Shown: one piece after another, positions 35,920 through 46,681 of the stretch
How the letters are laid out: the number at the start of each line of letters is the position of its first letter
Numbering within the stretch: position 1 is the first letter of the stretch
Assembly: GCF_022965755.1 (NCBI RefSeq)
Contig: NZ_CP095187.1
Span: forward strand, 1,240,001-1,304,000
Reading direction: 5' to 3'
DNA: 64,000 bases
DNA from: Pseudoxanthomonas sp. F37
GTDB lineage: Bacteria > Pseudomonadota > Gammaproteobacteria > Xanthomonadales > Xanthomonadaceae
Notes under the pieces: generated by a model
Told to the model about the DNA's origin: nothing
What the model saw: the letters and a program-made list of their open reading frames with translations, nothing else
Database searches by the model: none
Position numbers and translations under genes: made by a program

Positions 35920-37407
35920 ATGTCGGAAGAGATCCTGGTCAACGTCACCCCGCGCGAGACCCGCGTGGCGGTGATCGAGAACGGCATGCTGCAGGAACTG
36001 CACATCGAACGCGGTTGGCGCCGCGGCGTGGTGGGCAACATCTACAAGGGCAAGGTGCAGCGGGTGATGCCGGGCATGCAGGCGGCGTTCGTCGAGGTCG
36101 GCCTGGAGCGCGCCGCCTTCCTGCACGCCAACGACATCGTGCGTTCCTCGCCGGATGCCGTGGTCGATGGCGAAGACGCCGCGCTGCCCACGCCACCGCC
36201 CGCGCCGATCATGGACCTGCTGCGCGATGGGCAGGACATCGTCGTGCAGGTGGTGAAGGACCCGATAGGCAGCAAGGGCGCGCGCCTGACCACCCAGATC
36301 AGCATCCCGTCGCGCTACCTGGTGCTGCTGCCGCAGTCCAAGGTGATCGGCGTGTCCGCGCGGATCGAGGACGAAGCCGAGCGCCATCGCCTGAAGCAGG
36401 CCGTCACCGAACTGGCCGGCCTGCACGGCGGCCACGGCTACATCATCCGCACCAATGCCGAGGGCCAGCCGGTCGAGGCCCTGGCCGAGGACATCGCCTA
36501 TCTGGCGCGCGTCTGGAACGTGGTGGAGCGGCGCGGGCGCGAGTCGCCCTCGTGCAGCATCCTGTACGAAGACCTCAGCCTGCCGCTGCGCGCGGTGCGC
36601 GACCTGATCCGCAAGGACGTGGAAAAGGTGAAGGTCGATTCCAAGGAAACCCACGAGCGGCTGCAGGCCTTCGTCGCCAAGTACATGCCGGTGCTGGCCG
36701 AACGCATCGAACTGTACTCGGGCGAGCGCCCCATCTTCGACCTGTACGGCGTGGAGGACGAGATCGGCCGCGCGCTGGACAAGCAGGTGCCGCTGAAGTC
36801 GGGCGGTTACCTGGTGATCGACCAGACCGAGGCGATGACCACGGTCGACGTGAACACCGGCTCGTTCCTCGGCCAGCGCAACCTGGAGGAGACCGTCTAC
36901 CGCACCAACCTGGAGGCGGCGCAGGCGGTCGCGCGCCAGCTGCGGCTGCGCAACCTGGGCGGCATCATCATCATCGACTTCATCGACATGGACGATCCGG
37001 AGCACCGCCGCCAGGTGCTGCGCACGCTGGAGAAGTCGCTGGCGAAGGACCACGCCAAGACCACGGTGTACGAGTTCTCGCCGCTGGGGCTGGTGGAGAT
37101 GACGCGCAAGCGCACGGTGGAGAGCCTGGCCCGGCAGCTGTCCGAACCGTGCCCGGAATGCGGCGGCCGCGGCAGCATCAAGACCACCGAAACCGTCACC
37201 TACGAGATCTTCCGCGAGATCACCCGCGCCGTCCGCCAGTTCGAGGCTGCGCGCCTGCTGGTGATCGCCTCGCCGAAGGTGGTCGCGCGCATCACCGACG
37301 AGGAATCGACAGCGGTGGCGGAACTGGAGGAGTTCCTGGGCAAATCGATCCGCTTCCAGGCCGATGACCAGTACCTGCAGGAGCAGTTCGATGTCGTGCT
37401 GCTCTGA
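35920..37407 (+). CDS. rng: Ribonuclease G
   Basis: The 495-residue endoribonuclease processes the 5' end of 16S rRNA and degrades mRNA. It has an N-terminal S1 domain (about 35-120, GNIYKGKVQRVMPGMQAAFV), the DNase I-like catalytic region with TVDVNTGSF and IIIIDFIDMDD metal-binding aspartates, and the zinc-link CPECGGRG (Cys411, Cys414). The absence of the long C-terminal scaffold separates it from RNase E. GAGGAAGG precedes the ATG. Order maf-rng-yhdP-tldD is as in E. coli. Confidence 0.96.
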   Translation: MSEEILVNVTPRETRVAVIENGMLQELHIERGWRRGVVGNIYKGKVQRVMPGMQAAFVEVGLERAAFLHANDIVRSSPDAVVDGEDAALPTPPPAPIMDLLRDGQDIVVQVVKDPIGSKGARLTTQISIPSRYLVLLPQSKVIGVSARIEDEAERHRLKQAVTELAGLHGGHGYIIRTNAEGQPVEALAEDIAYLARVWNVVERRGRESPSCSILYEDLSLPLRAVRDLIRKDVEKVKVDSKETHERLQAFVAKYMPVLAERIELYSGERPIFDLYGVEDEIGRALDKQVPLKSGGYLVIDQTEAMTTVDVNTGSFLGQRNLEETVYRTNLEAAQAVARQLRLRNLGGIIIIDFIDMDDPEHRRQVLRTLEKSLAKDHAKTTVYEFSPLGLVEMTRKRTVESLARQLSEPCPECGGRGSIKTTETVTYEIFREITRAVRQFEAARLLVIASPKVVARITDEESTAVAELEEFLGKSIRFQADDQYLQEQFDVVLL

Positions 37408-37409
37408 AG

Positions 37410-37513
37410 CCGGGAATAGGGAATGGCGAGTCGGGAATCGAGCGAGTGATCGCCCGATGGCCGCCGCCATGCCGTTGACGCTTCCATTCCCTATTCCCCA
37501 TTCCCGATTCCCG
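37410..37513. repeat. Inverted heptamer-repeat element (GGGAATC type), copy 2
   Basis: GGGAATA, GGGAATG-like and GGGAATC units (37412-37439) are followed by complementary units (37484-37513). It begins 2 bases after the rng stop with the same AAGCCGGGAAT entry as copy 1 at 6454. It ends 8 bases before the yhdP start and so may carry or block translation signals. Unlike copy 1, it has no strong terminator between the arms. Confidence 0.75.
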
Positions 37514-37521
37514 GCCCACTG

Positions 37522-40500
37522 ATGCCCACACCGCTGCGCCGTCGCCTGCGTCTGGCCCGTCGGGGTGCCGTCTACGGCGCCGCGGTCGTGCTGGTGTGCA
37601 TGGCCGTGGTGCTCGGCATCGCCAGCCAGGTATTGCCGCTGGCCGAGCGCCATCCGGACCGCATCGCGGCCTGGCTCAGCGAGCGCGCAGGCCGTCCGGT
37701 GGCCTTCGACGCGGTGAAGACCCGATGGACGCGCCGTGGGCCGCTGCTGCAGCTGGATGGGCTGCGGCTGGGAGCGGGCGACAGCGGTGTGCGCATCGGC
37801 CAGGCCGAGGTGCTGGTGTCGATGTATGGCGGCCTGTTGCCGGGGCGTTCGTTCACCGAGCTGCGCCTGCGCGGGCTGGCCTTGACGCTGCAGCGTGCCG
37901 ACGATGGCGCGTGGTCCGTGCGAGGCCTGCCCGGCCAGCAACAGGCGGACGGCGATCCGCTGTCCAGTCTGGAAGGCCTGGGCGAGTTGCAGGTGATCGA
38001 CGGGCGCCTGGCCATCATCGCGCCGTCGCTGGGCTGGGATATCCGGGTGCCCGACATCGACCTGCGCCTGCGCGTGCAGGGCGACCGCGTGCGCGCGGGC
38101 ACGCGCGCCTGGATCCGCAAGGACGCGGCGCCGCTCAACGTCGCCGTCGATTTCGACCGCAAGGCGGGCAACGGCCGCGCCTACCTGGATGTCGTCGCTG
38201 AGGACATCGGCGCCTGGGCACCGCTGCTGCGCTATGCCGGTGTCGTGGCCGAACGCGGCAATGGCCGGGTGCGCGCATGGACGGAGCTGCGTCGGCATCG
38301 CGTGGTGCTGGTGACCGCGGACGCGCAACTGCGCCAGGTCGGCCTGCGCGGCGTTCCGCTGCCGGCCTCCACCGCGCCGACCCGCCTGGCGTTCGACCAA
38401 CTGGAAGGCCGCATGCGCTGGCGGCTGGTGAACGGCGGCTGGCGCCTGGATGCGCCGCGCCTGCGAGTCGGCAGCGCACCGGCGGTGCAGACGCTGGACG
38501 GCCTGGTGCTGGCCGGCGGCGCGCGCTATGCGTTGCTGGCGGACGAAGTGGACGCCGCCCCGCTGTTCGCGGTGCTGGGATTGAGCGACCGGGTCGAACC
38601 CGGCCTGCGTCGCTGGCTGGTGCAGGCCAGGCCGGGCGCGCGGCTGGCGCGGCTTGCGCTGGCGGGCCGTCGTGATGGCGCGATGCAGGGCGAAGGCACG
38701 CTGCGCGACATCTCGTTCGCCCCGGTCGGCGATGCGCCCGGACTCAGCGGGCTGGCGGGCGACTTCGACGGCGATGCGGCCGGATTCCGCCTGAAGCTCG
38801 ATCCGGCGTCGCGCATGCGGTTCGACTGGCCACGCGGGTTCGCGGTGGTCCACGACGTCAGGCTGCAGGGCGAGGTGCTGGGCTGGCGCGAGGGCCAGGG
38901 CTGGCGCGTGGGCACGCCGGCGCTGCGCGTGCAGGGCAAGGACTACGCCGCCGACGTGCGCGGCGGCCTGTGGTTCCAGGGGGATGGCACGCGCCCGTGG
39001 ATCGATTTGGCCGCCGATCTCGACGACGCGCCGGTGCCGGCGGCCAAGGGCTTCTGGATCCACCACAAGATGTCCAAGGTCGCCGTGGACTGGTTGAATG
39101 GCGCGCTGGTCGGCGGCATGGTGCGCGAGGGACGCGCCATCGTCACCGGCGATCTCGACGACTGGCCGTTCACCCGCCAGAACGGCCGCTTCGAAGCCGT
39201 GGCGCGCATCGAGGGCGGGCAGTTCAAGTTCCAGCACGAGTGGCCGCAGGTGGAGCAGGTGCACGGCGATATCGCCTTCATCGGCAACGGCTTCCTGCTG
39301 AAGGCGCGCGGCATGCTCGCCGACGTCGCGGTTCCGGCGTTCGAAGCCGGCATCGCCGACTTCCGCCAGGGCGACCTGAAGATCACCGCGCGCACCGACA
39401 CCGATGCGGGCAAGCTGCTGGCGATGTTGCGGCAGAGCCCGTTGCGCAAGAGCTACGCCGATACGCTGGACCACCTGCAGGCGAAGGGACCGGTGGCGGC
39501 GACCTTCGACCTGCTGCAGCCGCTGCACGCCGACGAACAGGCACGCCGCAAGCTGGCCGGTACGGTGGATCTGAAGGGTGCGCGGCTGGCGGAGAAACGC
39601 TGGGACCTGGTGTTCGAGAACGTTCGCGGCAAGGCCAAGTACGACGATGGCGGCTTCGCGTCGGGGCCGCTGCAGGTCGTGCACGAGGGTCAGGCGGGCG
39701 TGCTCGGGCTGCGCGCCGGCAGTGGCACGCGCGACCGCCGCCAGGCGTTCGAGGCGGACCTGTCCACCGTGGTGGATGCCGATCGCCTGCTGGACCGCGC
39801 GCCCGAGATGGCATGGCTGAAGCCTTACATGGACGGCCGTTCGTCGTGGACGGTGGGCGTGGAGATTCCGCGCAGCGCCGCCGGCAGGCCGCAGGCGCCG
39901 ACCCAGCTCAACCTCACCTCCGACCTGGTGGGCACCGCGATGAGCCTGCCGGCGCCGCTGCGCAAGGCGCCCGGCTCGCCGCTGAAAACCATCGTTCGCG
40001 CGCCGCTGCCGATGGGCAGCGGGCAGATCGACGTGGCGTTCGGAGACCTGCTGGCATTGCGCGCACGCGCCAGCAACGGCCAGACCGGCGTGCGTGTCGT
40101 ATTGGGCAGCCATGAAGTGAAGGACGCCGCGCCGGCGTCCGGACTGGTCGCGACCGGCCGCGCCGGCACGCTGGATGCGATGGAATGGGTGGCGCTGGCC
40201 AAGGGCGGCGGCGAAGGCGGATCGCTGCCGTTGCGCCATATCGACGTCACCGCCGAGCGCCTGTTGATGATCGGCTCGGTGTTCCCCGATACGCGCCTGC
40301 AGCTGGCACCCGCGCAGCAGGCGCTGGCGGTGTCGCTGGATGGCGATGCGCTGTCCGGCGCGCTGCTGGTCCCCGACGCGAAGGGCGCGGCCATCGCCGG
40401 CAAGCTGGCGCGCATGCATTGGCGCAAGGCACCCGCGCCCGACGGCGCTGCCGCCGTCGCGCCCGCAGGGGATACCGGCGACGAGTTCAACCCGGCGGAC

Positions 40501-41352
40501 ATCCCGCCGCTGTCGCTGGACATCGAAGACCTGCGTTTCGGCGACGCGCGCCTGGGTGCGGCCAAACTGCGCACGCGCCAGCAGGCCGACGGCATGCACG
40601 TCGACCAGTTGCAGCTGCGTTCGCCAGGCCAGCATATCGACGTGAGCGGGCAGTGGACCGGCGTGGGTGCGGCGGCCCGCACCCGTTTCGCCGCCGAGGT
40701 GAAGAGCGAGAACTTCGGCGTGCTGATGGACGACCTTGGCCTGGGCGACCGCATCGGTGGCGGCCACGGGCAGATCACCGCCGAAGCGGGTTGGCCCGGC
40801 AGTCCGGCGGCGTTCCGCCTGGCGTCGCTGGAAGGCAGCGTGAAGCTGGCCGCGCGCGATGGCCACCTGCTGGAAGTCGAGCCCGGCGCGGGCCGCGTGC
40901 TGGGCCTGCTGAGCGTGGCGGAAGTGCGGCGCCGGCTGATGCTCGACTTCAGCGACTTCTTCTCGAAGGGGTTCGCGTTCAACCGCATCGATGGCGACGT
41001 GCGCATCGCCGGCGGGCTGGCCCGCAGCGACAACCTGGTGATCGACGGACCCGCGGCGGAGATCCGGATCCGCGGCGATACCGACCTGCGCAGCGAGCGC
41101 TTCGACCAGACCGTCGACGTGAAGCCCAAGTCCGCCAACGTGCTGACCGCGGTCGGCGCCGTCGCCGGCGGCCCCATCGGCGCGGCGGTCGGCGCCGTGG
41201 CCAATGCGGTGCTGAAGAAGCCGCTGGCCGAAATGGGCGCCAAGACCTACCGGGTCACCGGCCCGTGGAAATCGCCCAAGGTCGAGGTGGTGGGACGCGA
41301 ACAGTCGCGGGTCCGCCCGTACGACCGCGCCGACAGCGCCGGCGCCCCCTGA
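37522..41352 (+). CDS. yhdP: YhdP family AsmA-like intermembrane lipid transport protein
   Basis: The 1276-residue protein has one N-terminal membrane helix (about 10-35) and a very long beta-rich periplasmic part ending in an AsmA_2 / DUF3971-type region ([33 protein letters not shown] at the end). E. coli YhdP is 1266 residues and acts with TamB and YdbH as a bridge for phospholipids to the outer membrane. The gene starts 8 bases after the repeat element, without a clear ribosome-binding site, and is followed by tldD after 59 bases. Confidence 0.93.
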   Translation: MPTPLRRRLRLARRGAVYGAAVVLVCMAVVLGIASQVLPLAERHPDRIAAWLSERAGRPVAFDAVKTRWTRRGPLLQLDGLRLGAGDSGVRIGQAEVLVSMYGGLLPGRSFTELRLRGLALTLQRADDGAWSVRGLPGQQQADGDPLSSLEGLGELQVIDGRLAIIAPSLGWDIRVPDIDLRLRVQGDRVRAGTRAWIRKDAAPLNVAVDFDRKAGNGRAYLDVVAEDIGAWAPLLRYAGVVAERGNGRVRAWTELRRHRVVLVTADAQLRQVGLRGVPLPASTAPTRLAFDQLEGRMRWRLVNGGWRLDAPRLRVGSAPAVQTLDGLVLAGGARYALLADEVDAAPLFAVLGLSDRVEPGLRRWLVQARPGARLARLALAGRRDGAMQGEGTLRDISFAPVGDAPGLSGLAGDFDGDAAGFRLKLDPASRMRFDWPRGFAVVHDVRLQGEVLGWREGQGWRVGTPALRVQGKDYAADVRGGLWFQGDGTRPWIDLAADLDDAPVPAAKGFWIHHKMSKVAVDWLNGALVGGMVREGRAIVTGDLDDWPFTRQNGRFEAVARIEGGQFKFQHEWPQVEQVHGDIAFIGNGFLLKARGMLADVAVPAFEAGIADFRQGDLKITARTDTDAGKLLAMLRQSPLRKSYADTLDHLQAKGPVAATFDLLQPLHADEQARRKLAGTVDLKGARLAEKRWDLVFENVRGKAKYDDGGFASGPLQVVHEGQAGVLGLRAGSGTRDRRQAFEADLSTVVDADRLLDRAPEMAWLKPYMDGRSSWTVGVEIPRSAAGRPQAPTQLNLTSDLVGTAMSLPAPLRKAPGSPLKTIVRAPLPMGSGQIDVAFGDLLALRARASNGQTGVRVVLGSHEVKDAAPASGLVATGRAGTLDAMEWVALAKGGGEGGSLPLRHIDVTAERLLMIGSVFPDTRLQLAPAQQALAVSLDGDALSGALLVPDAKGAAIAGKLARMHWRKAPAPDGAAAVAPAGDTGDEFNPADIPPLSLDIEDLRFGDARLGAAKLRTRQQADGMHVDQLQLRSPGQHIDVSGQWTGVGAAARTRFAAEVKSENFGVLMDDLGLGDRIGGGHGQITAEAGWPGSPAAFRLASLEGSVKLAARDGHLLEVEPGAGRVLGLLSVAEVRRRLMLDFSDFFSKGFAFNRIDGDVRIAGGLARSDNLVIDGPAAEIRIRGDTDLRSERFDQTVDVKPKSANVLTAVGAVAGGPIGAAVGAVANAVLKKPLAEMGAKTYRVTGPWKSPKVEVVGREQSRVRPYDRADSAGAP

Positions 41353-41411
41353 CATCCCGCGCGCCGGCGACCGCGCTTGTCGCGGCCGCCTGCCGCCCCC
41401 ATGGTGAAGAC

Positions 41412-42854
41412 ATGACCCTGCCCATCCCGCTTGCCGAAACCCGTCTCCTCCTGCCTGCCGGCCTGGATCCGTCCGGCCTCGATCGGGCCTTCGGCACCCT
41501 GCTGGGGCCGGGCATCGACTTCGGCGATCTGTACTTCCAGCATGCGCGCCGCGAGAGCTGGACCGTCGAGGACGGCATCGTCAAGGACGGTGCGCATTCC
41601 ATCGAGCAGGGCGTGGGCGTGCGCGCCATCTCCGGAGAGAAGACCGGCTTCGCCTACTCCGACGACATCAACGCGCAGGCCCTGCTGGACGCGGCCCGCT
41701 CCGCACGCGCCATCGCCCGCGACGGGGCCACGCATGCGCCGCGCGCGCTGGTGCGCAGCGGCGGCCGCGCGCTGTACGCAGGCGAGGACCCCATCGATGC
41801 GATGGGCAACGAGGCGAAGGTCGAGGCGCTGCGCGCGGTGGACCGGTTCCTGCGCGCGGCCGATCCGCGCGTGCAGCAGGTGACCGTCAGCCTGTCCGGC
41901 GGCATCGACACCGTGCTGGTGGCGCGCAGCGACGGCGTGCTGGCGTCCGACGTGCGCCCGCTGGTGCGCCTGAACGTGCAGGTCATCGTGGAACAGAACG
42001 GTCGCCGCGAGTCGGGTTACGCCGGCATGGGCGGCCGCTACGGCTATGCGGAGCTGTTCGCCGACGGCAAGCCGGAAGACCTCGCGCGCGAGGCGCTGCG
42101 CCAGGCGCTGGTGAACCTGGAGGCGATCGATGCCCCGGCCGGCGTGATGCCGGTGGTGCTGGGCAGCGGCTGGCCCGGCGTGCTGCTGCACGAAGCCGTC
42201 GGCCACGGCCTGGAGGGCGATTTCAACCGCAAGGGCACCAGCGTGTACGCCGGCCGCATCGGGCAACAGGTGGCAGCCAAGGGCGTCACCATCGTCGACG
42301 ACGGCACGCTGCCCGGCCGCCGCGGCTCGCTCAGCATCGACGACGAAGGCACGCCGACGAACTGCACCCCGCTGATCGAGGATGGCGTGCTGGTGGGCTA
42401 CATGCAGGACACCCACAACGCACGCCTGATGGGCGTGGCACCCACCGGCAACGGCCGCCGCGAATCGTTCGCGCACCTGCCGATGCCGCGCATGACCAAC
42501 ACCTACATGCGGGCCGGGCAGGACGATCCGGAAGACATGATCCGCTCGGTGAAGAAGGGCCTTTACGCGGTCAATTTCGGCGGCGGCCAGGTCGACATCA
42601 CCAGCGGCAAGTACGTGTTCTCCGCCACCGAGGCCTACCTGATCGAGGATGGCCGCATCACCGCGCCGGTGAAGGGCGCCACCCTGATCGGCAACGGCCC
42701 GGAGACGATGCAGAAGGTGAAGATGGTCGGCCACGACCTAGCGCTGGACCAGGGCGTCGGCATCTGCGGCAAGGACGGCCAGAGCGTGCCGGTGGGCGTG
42801 GGCCAGCCCTCGCTGCTGATCGAAGGGCTGACGGTGGGCGGGACGAAGGCGTGA
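41412..42854 (+). CDS. tldD: Metalloprotease TldD
   Basis: The 480-residue subunit of the TldD/TldE (PmbA) protease carries the zinc motif HEAVGH (His260, Glu261, His265). The complex trims peptides such as microcin B17 leader and the CcdA antitoxin. Other typical parts are [36 protein letters not shown] and the C-terminal [19 protein letters not shown]. Its partner pmbA lies 0.7 kb downstream on the same strand, with darP on the opposite strand in between. The start at 41412 matches the family. The Shine-Dalgarno sequence is weak. Confidence 0.96.
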   Translation: MTLPIPLAETRLLLPAGLDPSGLDRAFGTLLGPGIDFGDLYFQHARRESWTVEDGIVKDGAHSIEQGVGVRAISGEKTGFAYSDDINAQALLDAARSARAIARDGATHAPRALVRSGGRALYAGEDPIDAMGNEAKVEALRAVDRFLRAADPRVQQVTVSLSGGIDTVLVARSDGVLASDVRPLVRLNVQVIVEQNGRRESGYAGMGGRYGYAELFADGKPEDLAREALRQALVNLEAIDAPAGVMPVVLGSGWPGVLLHEAVGHGLEGDFNRKGTSVYAGRIGQQVAAKGVTIVDDGTLPGRRGSLSIDDEGTPTNCTPLIEDGVLVGYMQDTHNARLMGVAPTGNGRRESFAHLPMPRMTNTYMRAGQDDPEDMIRSVKKGLYAVNFGGGQVDITSGKYVFSATEAYLIEDGRITAPVKGATLIGNGPETMQKVKMVGHDLALDQGVGICGKDGQSVPVGVGQPSLLIEGLTVGGTKA

Positions 42855-42870
42855 TGCGTCCTTGCATGTC

Positions 42871-42920
42871 CCTTCTCCTCTCGGGAGAAGGTTCCCGCGG
42901 GAAGAACCTGCTTCTCTCGC
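42871..42920. repeat. Hairpin-forming intergenic repeat fragment
   Basis: CCTTCTCC and GGAGAAGG form an 8-base stem (42871-42891), followed by the palindrome TTCCCGCGGGAA (42892-42903) and another CTTCTC. It sits between the convergent tldD and darP genes. CCCTTCTCC...GGAGAAGG repeats are familiar to me from xanthomonad intergenic regions. I could not check this. Confidence 0.5.
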
Positions 42921-42937
42921 CGGGGGCAACAGAGGCG

Positions 42938-43495
42938 CTAGGACGCGTCGTCTTCGTCGGCGTCCTGCGCGGCACCCGCATCGGCCAGCACGTCACGCAG
43001 TTCGCGGAACAGTTCGCGGAACGCGCGCGGCGGCTTGCTCCTGGCCTTCTCGTCGGCGGCGTTGCGCGCCAGCTGCCGCAGCTTCTGCCGGTCGGCGTGC
43101 GGGAACGCCTCCAGCAGGTCGGCCAGCGCCGCATCGCCATCGGCCAGCAGGCGGTCGCGCCACTGTTCGGCCTGGTGCAGCAGGGCGGTCTCGCGGCGCG
43201 CCGCTTCGCCACCCTCGTCCATCGCGTCGCGGATGGCTTCCAGCACTTCATCGTCCTGGCGTCGCATCTGCTTGGCGAGGAACTGCAACTGGCGCTTGTG
43301 CGCGATGTGCGAGGTGATGCGCTGCGTTTCCACGATGTGCGGCATCAGCTCCTCGGGAATCGGCAGGCGCGCCAGCTGCGCGGCCGGCAGCGCCACCAGC
43401 TTCTCGGCCAGGCTGCGGATCTCCAGCGCCTCGATCCGCTGCCGGGTGCGGCTGGGGCTATAGAATTCGCCGGTTTCGGGGTCGCGTCCGCGCAT
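42938..43495 (-). CDS. darP: Ribosome biogenesis factor DarP (YjgA, DUF615)
   Basis: The 185-residue basic, helical protein binds pre-50S particles and helps late maturation of the large subunit. It matches DUF615 by [40 protein letters not shown] and the C-terminal [20 protein letters not shown] followed by an acidic tail. GAGAGG precedes the ATG. It is divergent from pmbA, as yjgA is in E. coli. Confidence 0.94.
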   Translation of the reverse strand: MRGRDPETGEFYSPSRTRQRIEALEIRSLAEKLVALPAAQLARLPIPEELMPHIVETQRITSHIAHKRQLQFLAKQMRRQDDEVLEAIRDAMDEGGEAARRETALLHQAEQWRDRLLADGDAALADLLEAFPHADRQKLRQLARNAADEKARSKPPRAFRELFRELRDVLADAGAAQDADEDDAS

Positions 43496-43593
43496 GGTGA
43501 AGCCTCTCTGTCGCTTCCACGGCGTGCCGTGGGAGCCTGATCGAATGCCGATCCGTCGCCCGCGCGCGGATCACTGGATACAAGGATAAAGCA

Positions 43594-44952
43594 TTGAACG
43601 CCACCGCCCTGACTTCCCCCGACGACAGCCTGGCCCGGCTCGAACGCCTGGAGGCACTGTCGCGGCGCCTGCTGGAGCGCGCGCGGGCACGCGGGGCCAC
43701 CCAGGCCGAAGTGAGCTGCAGCGAGGAAACCGGCCTCAACGTCAACGTGCGCCTGGGCCAGGTGGAGACGGTGGAGTCCACCCGCGACCGCGGCATCGGC
43801 GTGACCGTCTATTTCGGCAAGCGCAAGGGCAGCGCCAGTACCGCCGACCTGCGCGAGGAGAGCCTGGAGGCCACGGTGGAGCAGGCCTGCGCCATCGCCC
43901 GTTTCACCGAGGACGACGAGGCCGCCGGGCTGGCCGATGCCGCGCTGATGGCGCGCGAGTTCCCGGATCTGGATGTCTGGCATCCCTGGGCGCTGGACAT
44001 GGACCGCGCCGTCGATCTGGCGCTGGCCTGCGAAGCCGCGGGCCGCGACGCCGACGCGCGCATCGAGAACTCCGACGGTGCTTCCATCGGCAGCGGCGAA
44101 AGCCTCTCGGTATATGCCAATTCGCACGGCTTCATCGGCCGCGAGCGCGACACCCAGCATACGATCGGTTGCGCGCTGATCGCCGGGCAGGGCGATGCCA
44201 TGCAGCGCGATGGCTGGTACAGCACCGCACTGTCGCACCAGGAGCTGGAAGACCCGGCGGCCATCGGCCGCAAGGCCGCCGAACGGACGGTGGCGCGCCT
44301 GCAGCCGCGCTCGCTGGCGACCGGCGAGTATCCCGTGCTGTTCTCGGCGGAGGTCGCGCGTTCGCTGATCGGCCACCTGCTGGGTGCGGTGTCCGGCGGC
44401 GCGCTGTACCGCAAGGCCAGCTTCCTGCTGGATCACGTGGGCCAGCGCATCTTCCCCGACTGGTTCGCCATCGAGGAACTGCCGCTGCTGCCGCATGGCC
44501 TGCGTTCGGCCGCGTTCGATGCCGAGGGCGTGGCGACGAAGCGCTCCTGCCTCATCCGCGATGGCGTGCTGGAGCGCTACGTGCTGGGCAGTTATTCGGC
44601 GCGCAAGCTCGGCCTGCAGACCACCGGCAACGCCGGCGGCGTGCACAACCTGCAGGTGAAGGCGAACGCGGGCGGTTTCGACGACCTGCTGGCCGGCATG
44701 CGCACCGGCCTGCTGGTCACCGAGCTGATGGGGCAGGGCGTGAACGGCGTGACCGGCGACTACTCGCGTGGTGCGGCGGGGTTCTGGGTGGAGCAGGGCG
44801 TGATCGCTTACCCCGTGGACGGCATCACCATCGCCGGCAACCTCAAGACGATCTTCGCCGGCATCGAGGCGGTGGGCCGCGATGTGGACCGCCGCTCCCA
44901 TGTCGGCGTGGGCTCCCTGCTGGTCGGTCGCATGACGGTGGCGGGCGAATAG
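43594..44952 (+). CDS. pmbA: Metalloprotease subunit PmbA (TldE)
   Basis: The 452-residue partner of TldD has no HExxxH motif, as expected. Family parts are VNVRLGQVETVESTRDRGIG, VYFGKRKGSASTADLREES, YVLGSYSARKLGLQTTGNAG and GDYSRGAAGFWVEQGVIAYP. The start is a TTG at 43594 preceded by AAGGA at normal spacing. No in-frame ATG upstream fits. It is divergent from darP and downstream of tldD. Confidence 0.95.
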   Translation: MNATALTSPDDSLARLERLEALSRRLLERARARGATQAEVSCSEETGLNVNVRLGQVETVESTRDRGIGVTVYFGKRKGSASTADLREESLEATVEQACAIARFTEDDEAAGLADAALMAREFPDLDVWHPWALDMDRAVDLALACEAAGRDADARIENSDGASIGSGESLSVYANSHGFIGRERDTQHTIGCALIAGQGDAMQRDGWYSTALSHQELEDPAAIGRKAAERTVARLQPRSLATGEYPVLFSAEVARSLIGHLLGAVSGGALYRKASFLLDHVGQRIFPDWFAIEELPLLPHGLRSAAFDAEGVATKRSCLIRDGVLERYVLGSYSARKLGLQTTGNAGGVHNLQVKANAGGFDDLLAGMRTGLLVTELMGQGVNGVTGDYSRGAAGFWVEQGVIAYPVDGITIAGNLKTIFAGIEAVGRDVDRRSHVGVGSLLVGRMTVAGE

Positions 44953-45070
44953 GCCGGAGGCGGGGGCCGTGGCCGCCATCGACGCGGTTACCCGTTATGC
45001 TTGGCATGCGGAGGGCCGCGGGGGATCGCGGCGCTCGACCGCCCACCCACCACTTAGGGGAATCACCTAG

Positions 45071-45448
45071 ATGAGCGAATTCGACAACGTCACCGCACCG
45101 CCGCCGCCGCCCGCAGGCGATGCGCCCCAGGACCAGCGCACCATGTCGCTGCTGGCGCACCTGCTGGGCATCGTCACCGGCCCGATCGGCGCGCTGATCA
45201 TCTGGCTGGTCAGCAAGGACGACGCAGCCAAGGGCTTCGTCGTGGACCAGTCCAAGGAAGCGCTGAACTTCCAGATCACCGTGTTCATCGCCATCGTCAT
45301 CTCGTGGATCCTGGCCTTCGTGCTGATCGGCCTGCTGCTGATGCCGCTGGTCGGCATCGCCAACCTGGTGCTGTGCATCATCGCCGGCATCAAGGCCAAC
45401 AACGGCGAGTCCTACCGTTATCCGTTCGCCCTGCGCCTGATCAAGTAA
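45071..45448 (+). CDS. DUF4870 family membrane protein
   Basis: The 125-residue protein has a proline-rich cytoplasmic N-terminus, then three membrane segments (about 24-45, 60-85, 90-110). The family-typical LAHLLGIVTGPIGALIIWL, SKEALNFQITVFIAIVISW and the ending YRYPFALRLIK are all present. DUF4870 has no known function. It lies 118 bases after pmbA, and a strong terminator follows. Confidence 0.88.
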   Translation: MSEFDNVTAPPPPPAGDAPQDQRTMSLLAHLLGIVTGPIGALIIWLVSKDDAAKGFVVDQSKEALNFQITVFIAIVISWILAFVLIGLLLMPLVGIANLVLCIIAGIKANNGESYRYPFALRLIK

Positions 45449-45466
45449 GCGATCTTCGCGTGGAAG

Positions 45467-45493
45467 AAAAAGCCCGGCATCGCCGGGCTTTTT
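45467..45493. terminator. Bidirectional terminator between DUF4870 and ispA genes
   Basis: Arms AAAAAGCCCGGC and GCCGGGCTTTTT enclose ATC. Strong T tracts flank it on both strands. Confidence 0.9.
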
Positions 45494-45505
45494 TCATGCC
45501 GCGCT

Positions 45506-46384
45506 TCAGTGCGCGCGGTGGATCGCCAGCTCGCCGAGCCCGCGCAGCGCATCGGCACCGCCGTCGTACGGAGCCAGCGCCTGGCGCATGCGCGCATCCA
45601 GCTCGGCCAGTTTCGCCTTGGCGCCGTCCATTCCCAGCAGGGCCGGATAGGTCGACTTGGCCTGCGCCACGTCCTTGCCCGCGGTCTTGCCCAGTTGTTC
45701 GGAACTGGCCTCGATGTCGAGGATGTCGTCGCGCACCTGGAACGCCAGCCCCAACGCCGTGGCGAAGTCGTCCAGCCGCTCGAGCGTGGCGGCGTCGGCC
45801 GCGCCGGCCAGCGCACCCATGCGCACGGCGGCACGGATCAGGGCGCCGGTCTTCAGGGCGTGCATGCGCTGCAGGTCGTCCAGCGTCTGCTGCGACCCGG
45901 TGGCGTCGATGTCCAGCGCCTGGCCGCCGCACATGCCGGCCGCACCGGAGGCCTGCGCCAGCGTGCCCAGCCAGTCCACCCGCAGGGTCGCGGCGACCGC
46001 GGCCGAGGCCAGCACTTCGAACGCACGCGTCTGCAACGCGTCGCCGGCAAGGATGGCGGTGGCTTCGTCGAAGGCGACGTGCACCGTGGGCTTGCCGCGG
46101 CGCAGGTCGTCGTCGTCCATCGCGGGCAGGTCGTCGTGCACCAGCGAATAGGCATGGATCAGCTCCACCGCGATGGCCGGCGCATGCAGCGTGGCCGGGT
46201 CCGCCCGGAGCAGTGCGCCGCTGGCGTAGACCAGCAGGGCGCGCATGCGCTTGCCGCCGCCGAGCACGGCGTGGCGCATGGCGGCATGCAGGCGTCGCGG
46301 GGCGGTTTCGGCCGGTGGCAGCGCCCGCTCCAGATGGCCTTCCAGCGCTGCCGCCCAGGCGGCGAAACGCGGATCAGCGGCCAT
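45506..46384 (-). CDS. ispA: Farnesyl diphosphate synthase-type polyprenyl synthetase
   Basis: The 292-residue trans-prenyltransferase condenses IPP with allylic diphosphates to farnesyl diphosphate. The first aspartate-rich motif is in [20 protein letters not shown], the second in [11 protein letters not shown], and [11 protein letters not shown] lies near the N-terminus. It overlaps xseB by 11 bases, as in the xseB-ispA-dxs order of other gammaproteobacteria. dxs is not present on this side. Confidence 0.94.
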   Translation of the reverse strand: MAADPRFAAWAAALEGHLERALPPAETAPRRLHAAMRHAVLGGGKRMRALLVYASGALLRADPATLHAPAIAVELIHAYSLVHDDLPAMDDDDLRRGKPTVHVAFDEATAILAGDALQTRAFEVLASAAVAATLRVDWLGTLAQASGAAGMCGGQALDIDATGSQQTLDDLQRMHALKTGALIRAAVRMGALAGAADAATLERLDDFATALGLAFQVRDDILDIEASSEQLGKTAGKDVAQAKSTYPALLGMDGAKAKLAELDARMRQALAPYDGGADALRGLGELAIHRAH

Positions 46385-46634
46385 CGGGCGCGGGTGCGAA
46401 GTCGTCGCCGCTGTCCGGCTGTTCCGGATCGCTGAGCAGGCGCACGCGCAGCTCGGCCTGTTCGAGCGCGGCCTGGCACTGGCGATACAGGCCCACGCCG
46501 CGTTCGTAGGCGGCCAGCGAGGCTTCCAGGCTCAGCTCGCCGTGTTCCATCTTCTCGACCAGTTGCTCGAGTTCGTCCAGCGACTGCTCGAAATGGGCGA
46601 CGGGCGAGGCGTCTGCGGGGGTTTTCTTGGCCAT
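46374..46634 (-). CDS. xseB: Exodeoxyribonuclease VII small subunit
   Basis: The 86-residue helical protein has the family core [20 protein letters not shown] followed by [20 protein letters not shown]. It forms exonuclease VII with XseA, which is not in the window. The start at 46634 gives the usual length. The end overlaps ispA by 11 bases. Confidence 0.95.
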   Translation of the reverse strand: MAKKTPADASPVAHFEQSLDELEQLVEKMEHGELSLEASLAAYERGVGLYRQCQAALEQAELRVRLLSDPEQPDSGDDFAPAPDGR

Positions 46635-46681
46635 GCGGCAAGTGTGGGGATCGGGCGCGGTCAGGTCAAACGCGAGCAGCC

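Noticed and set aside
35791-41355. A 1854-residue open frame on the minus strand
   Set aside because: It is antisense to rng and yhdP, which have full family matches. Long antisense frames are expected in GC-rich DNA, and its amino-acid make-up (His, Gln, Arg, Ala) is typical of such shadows.
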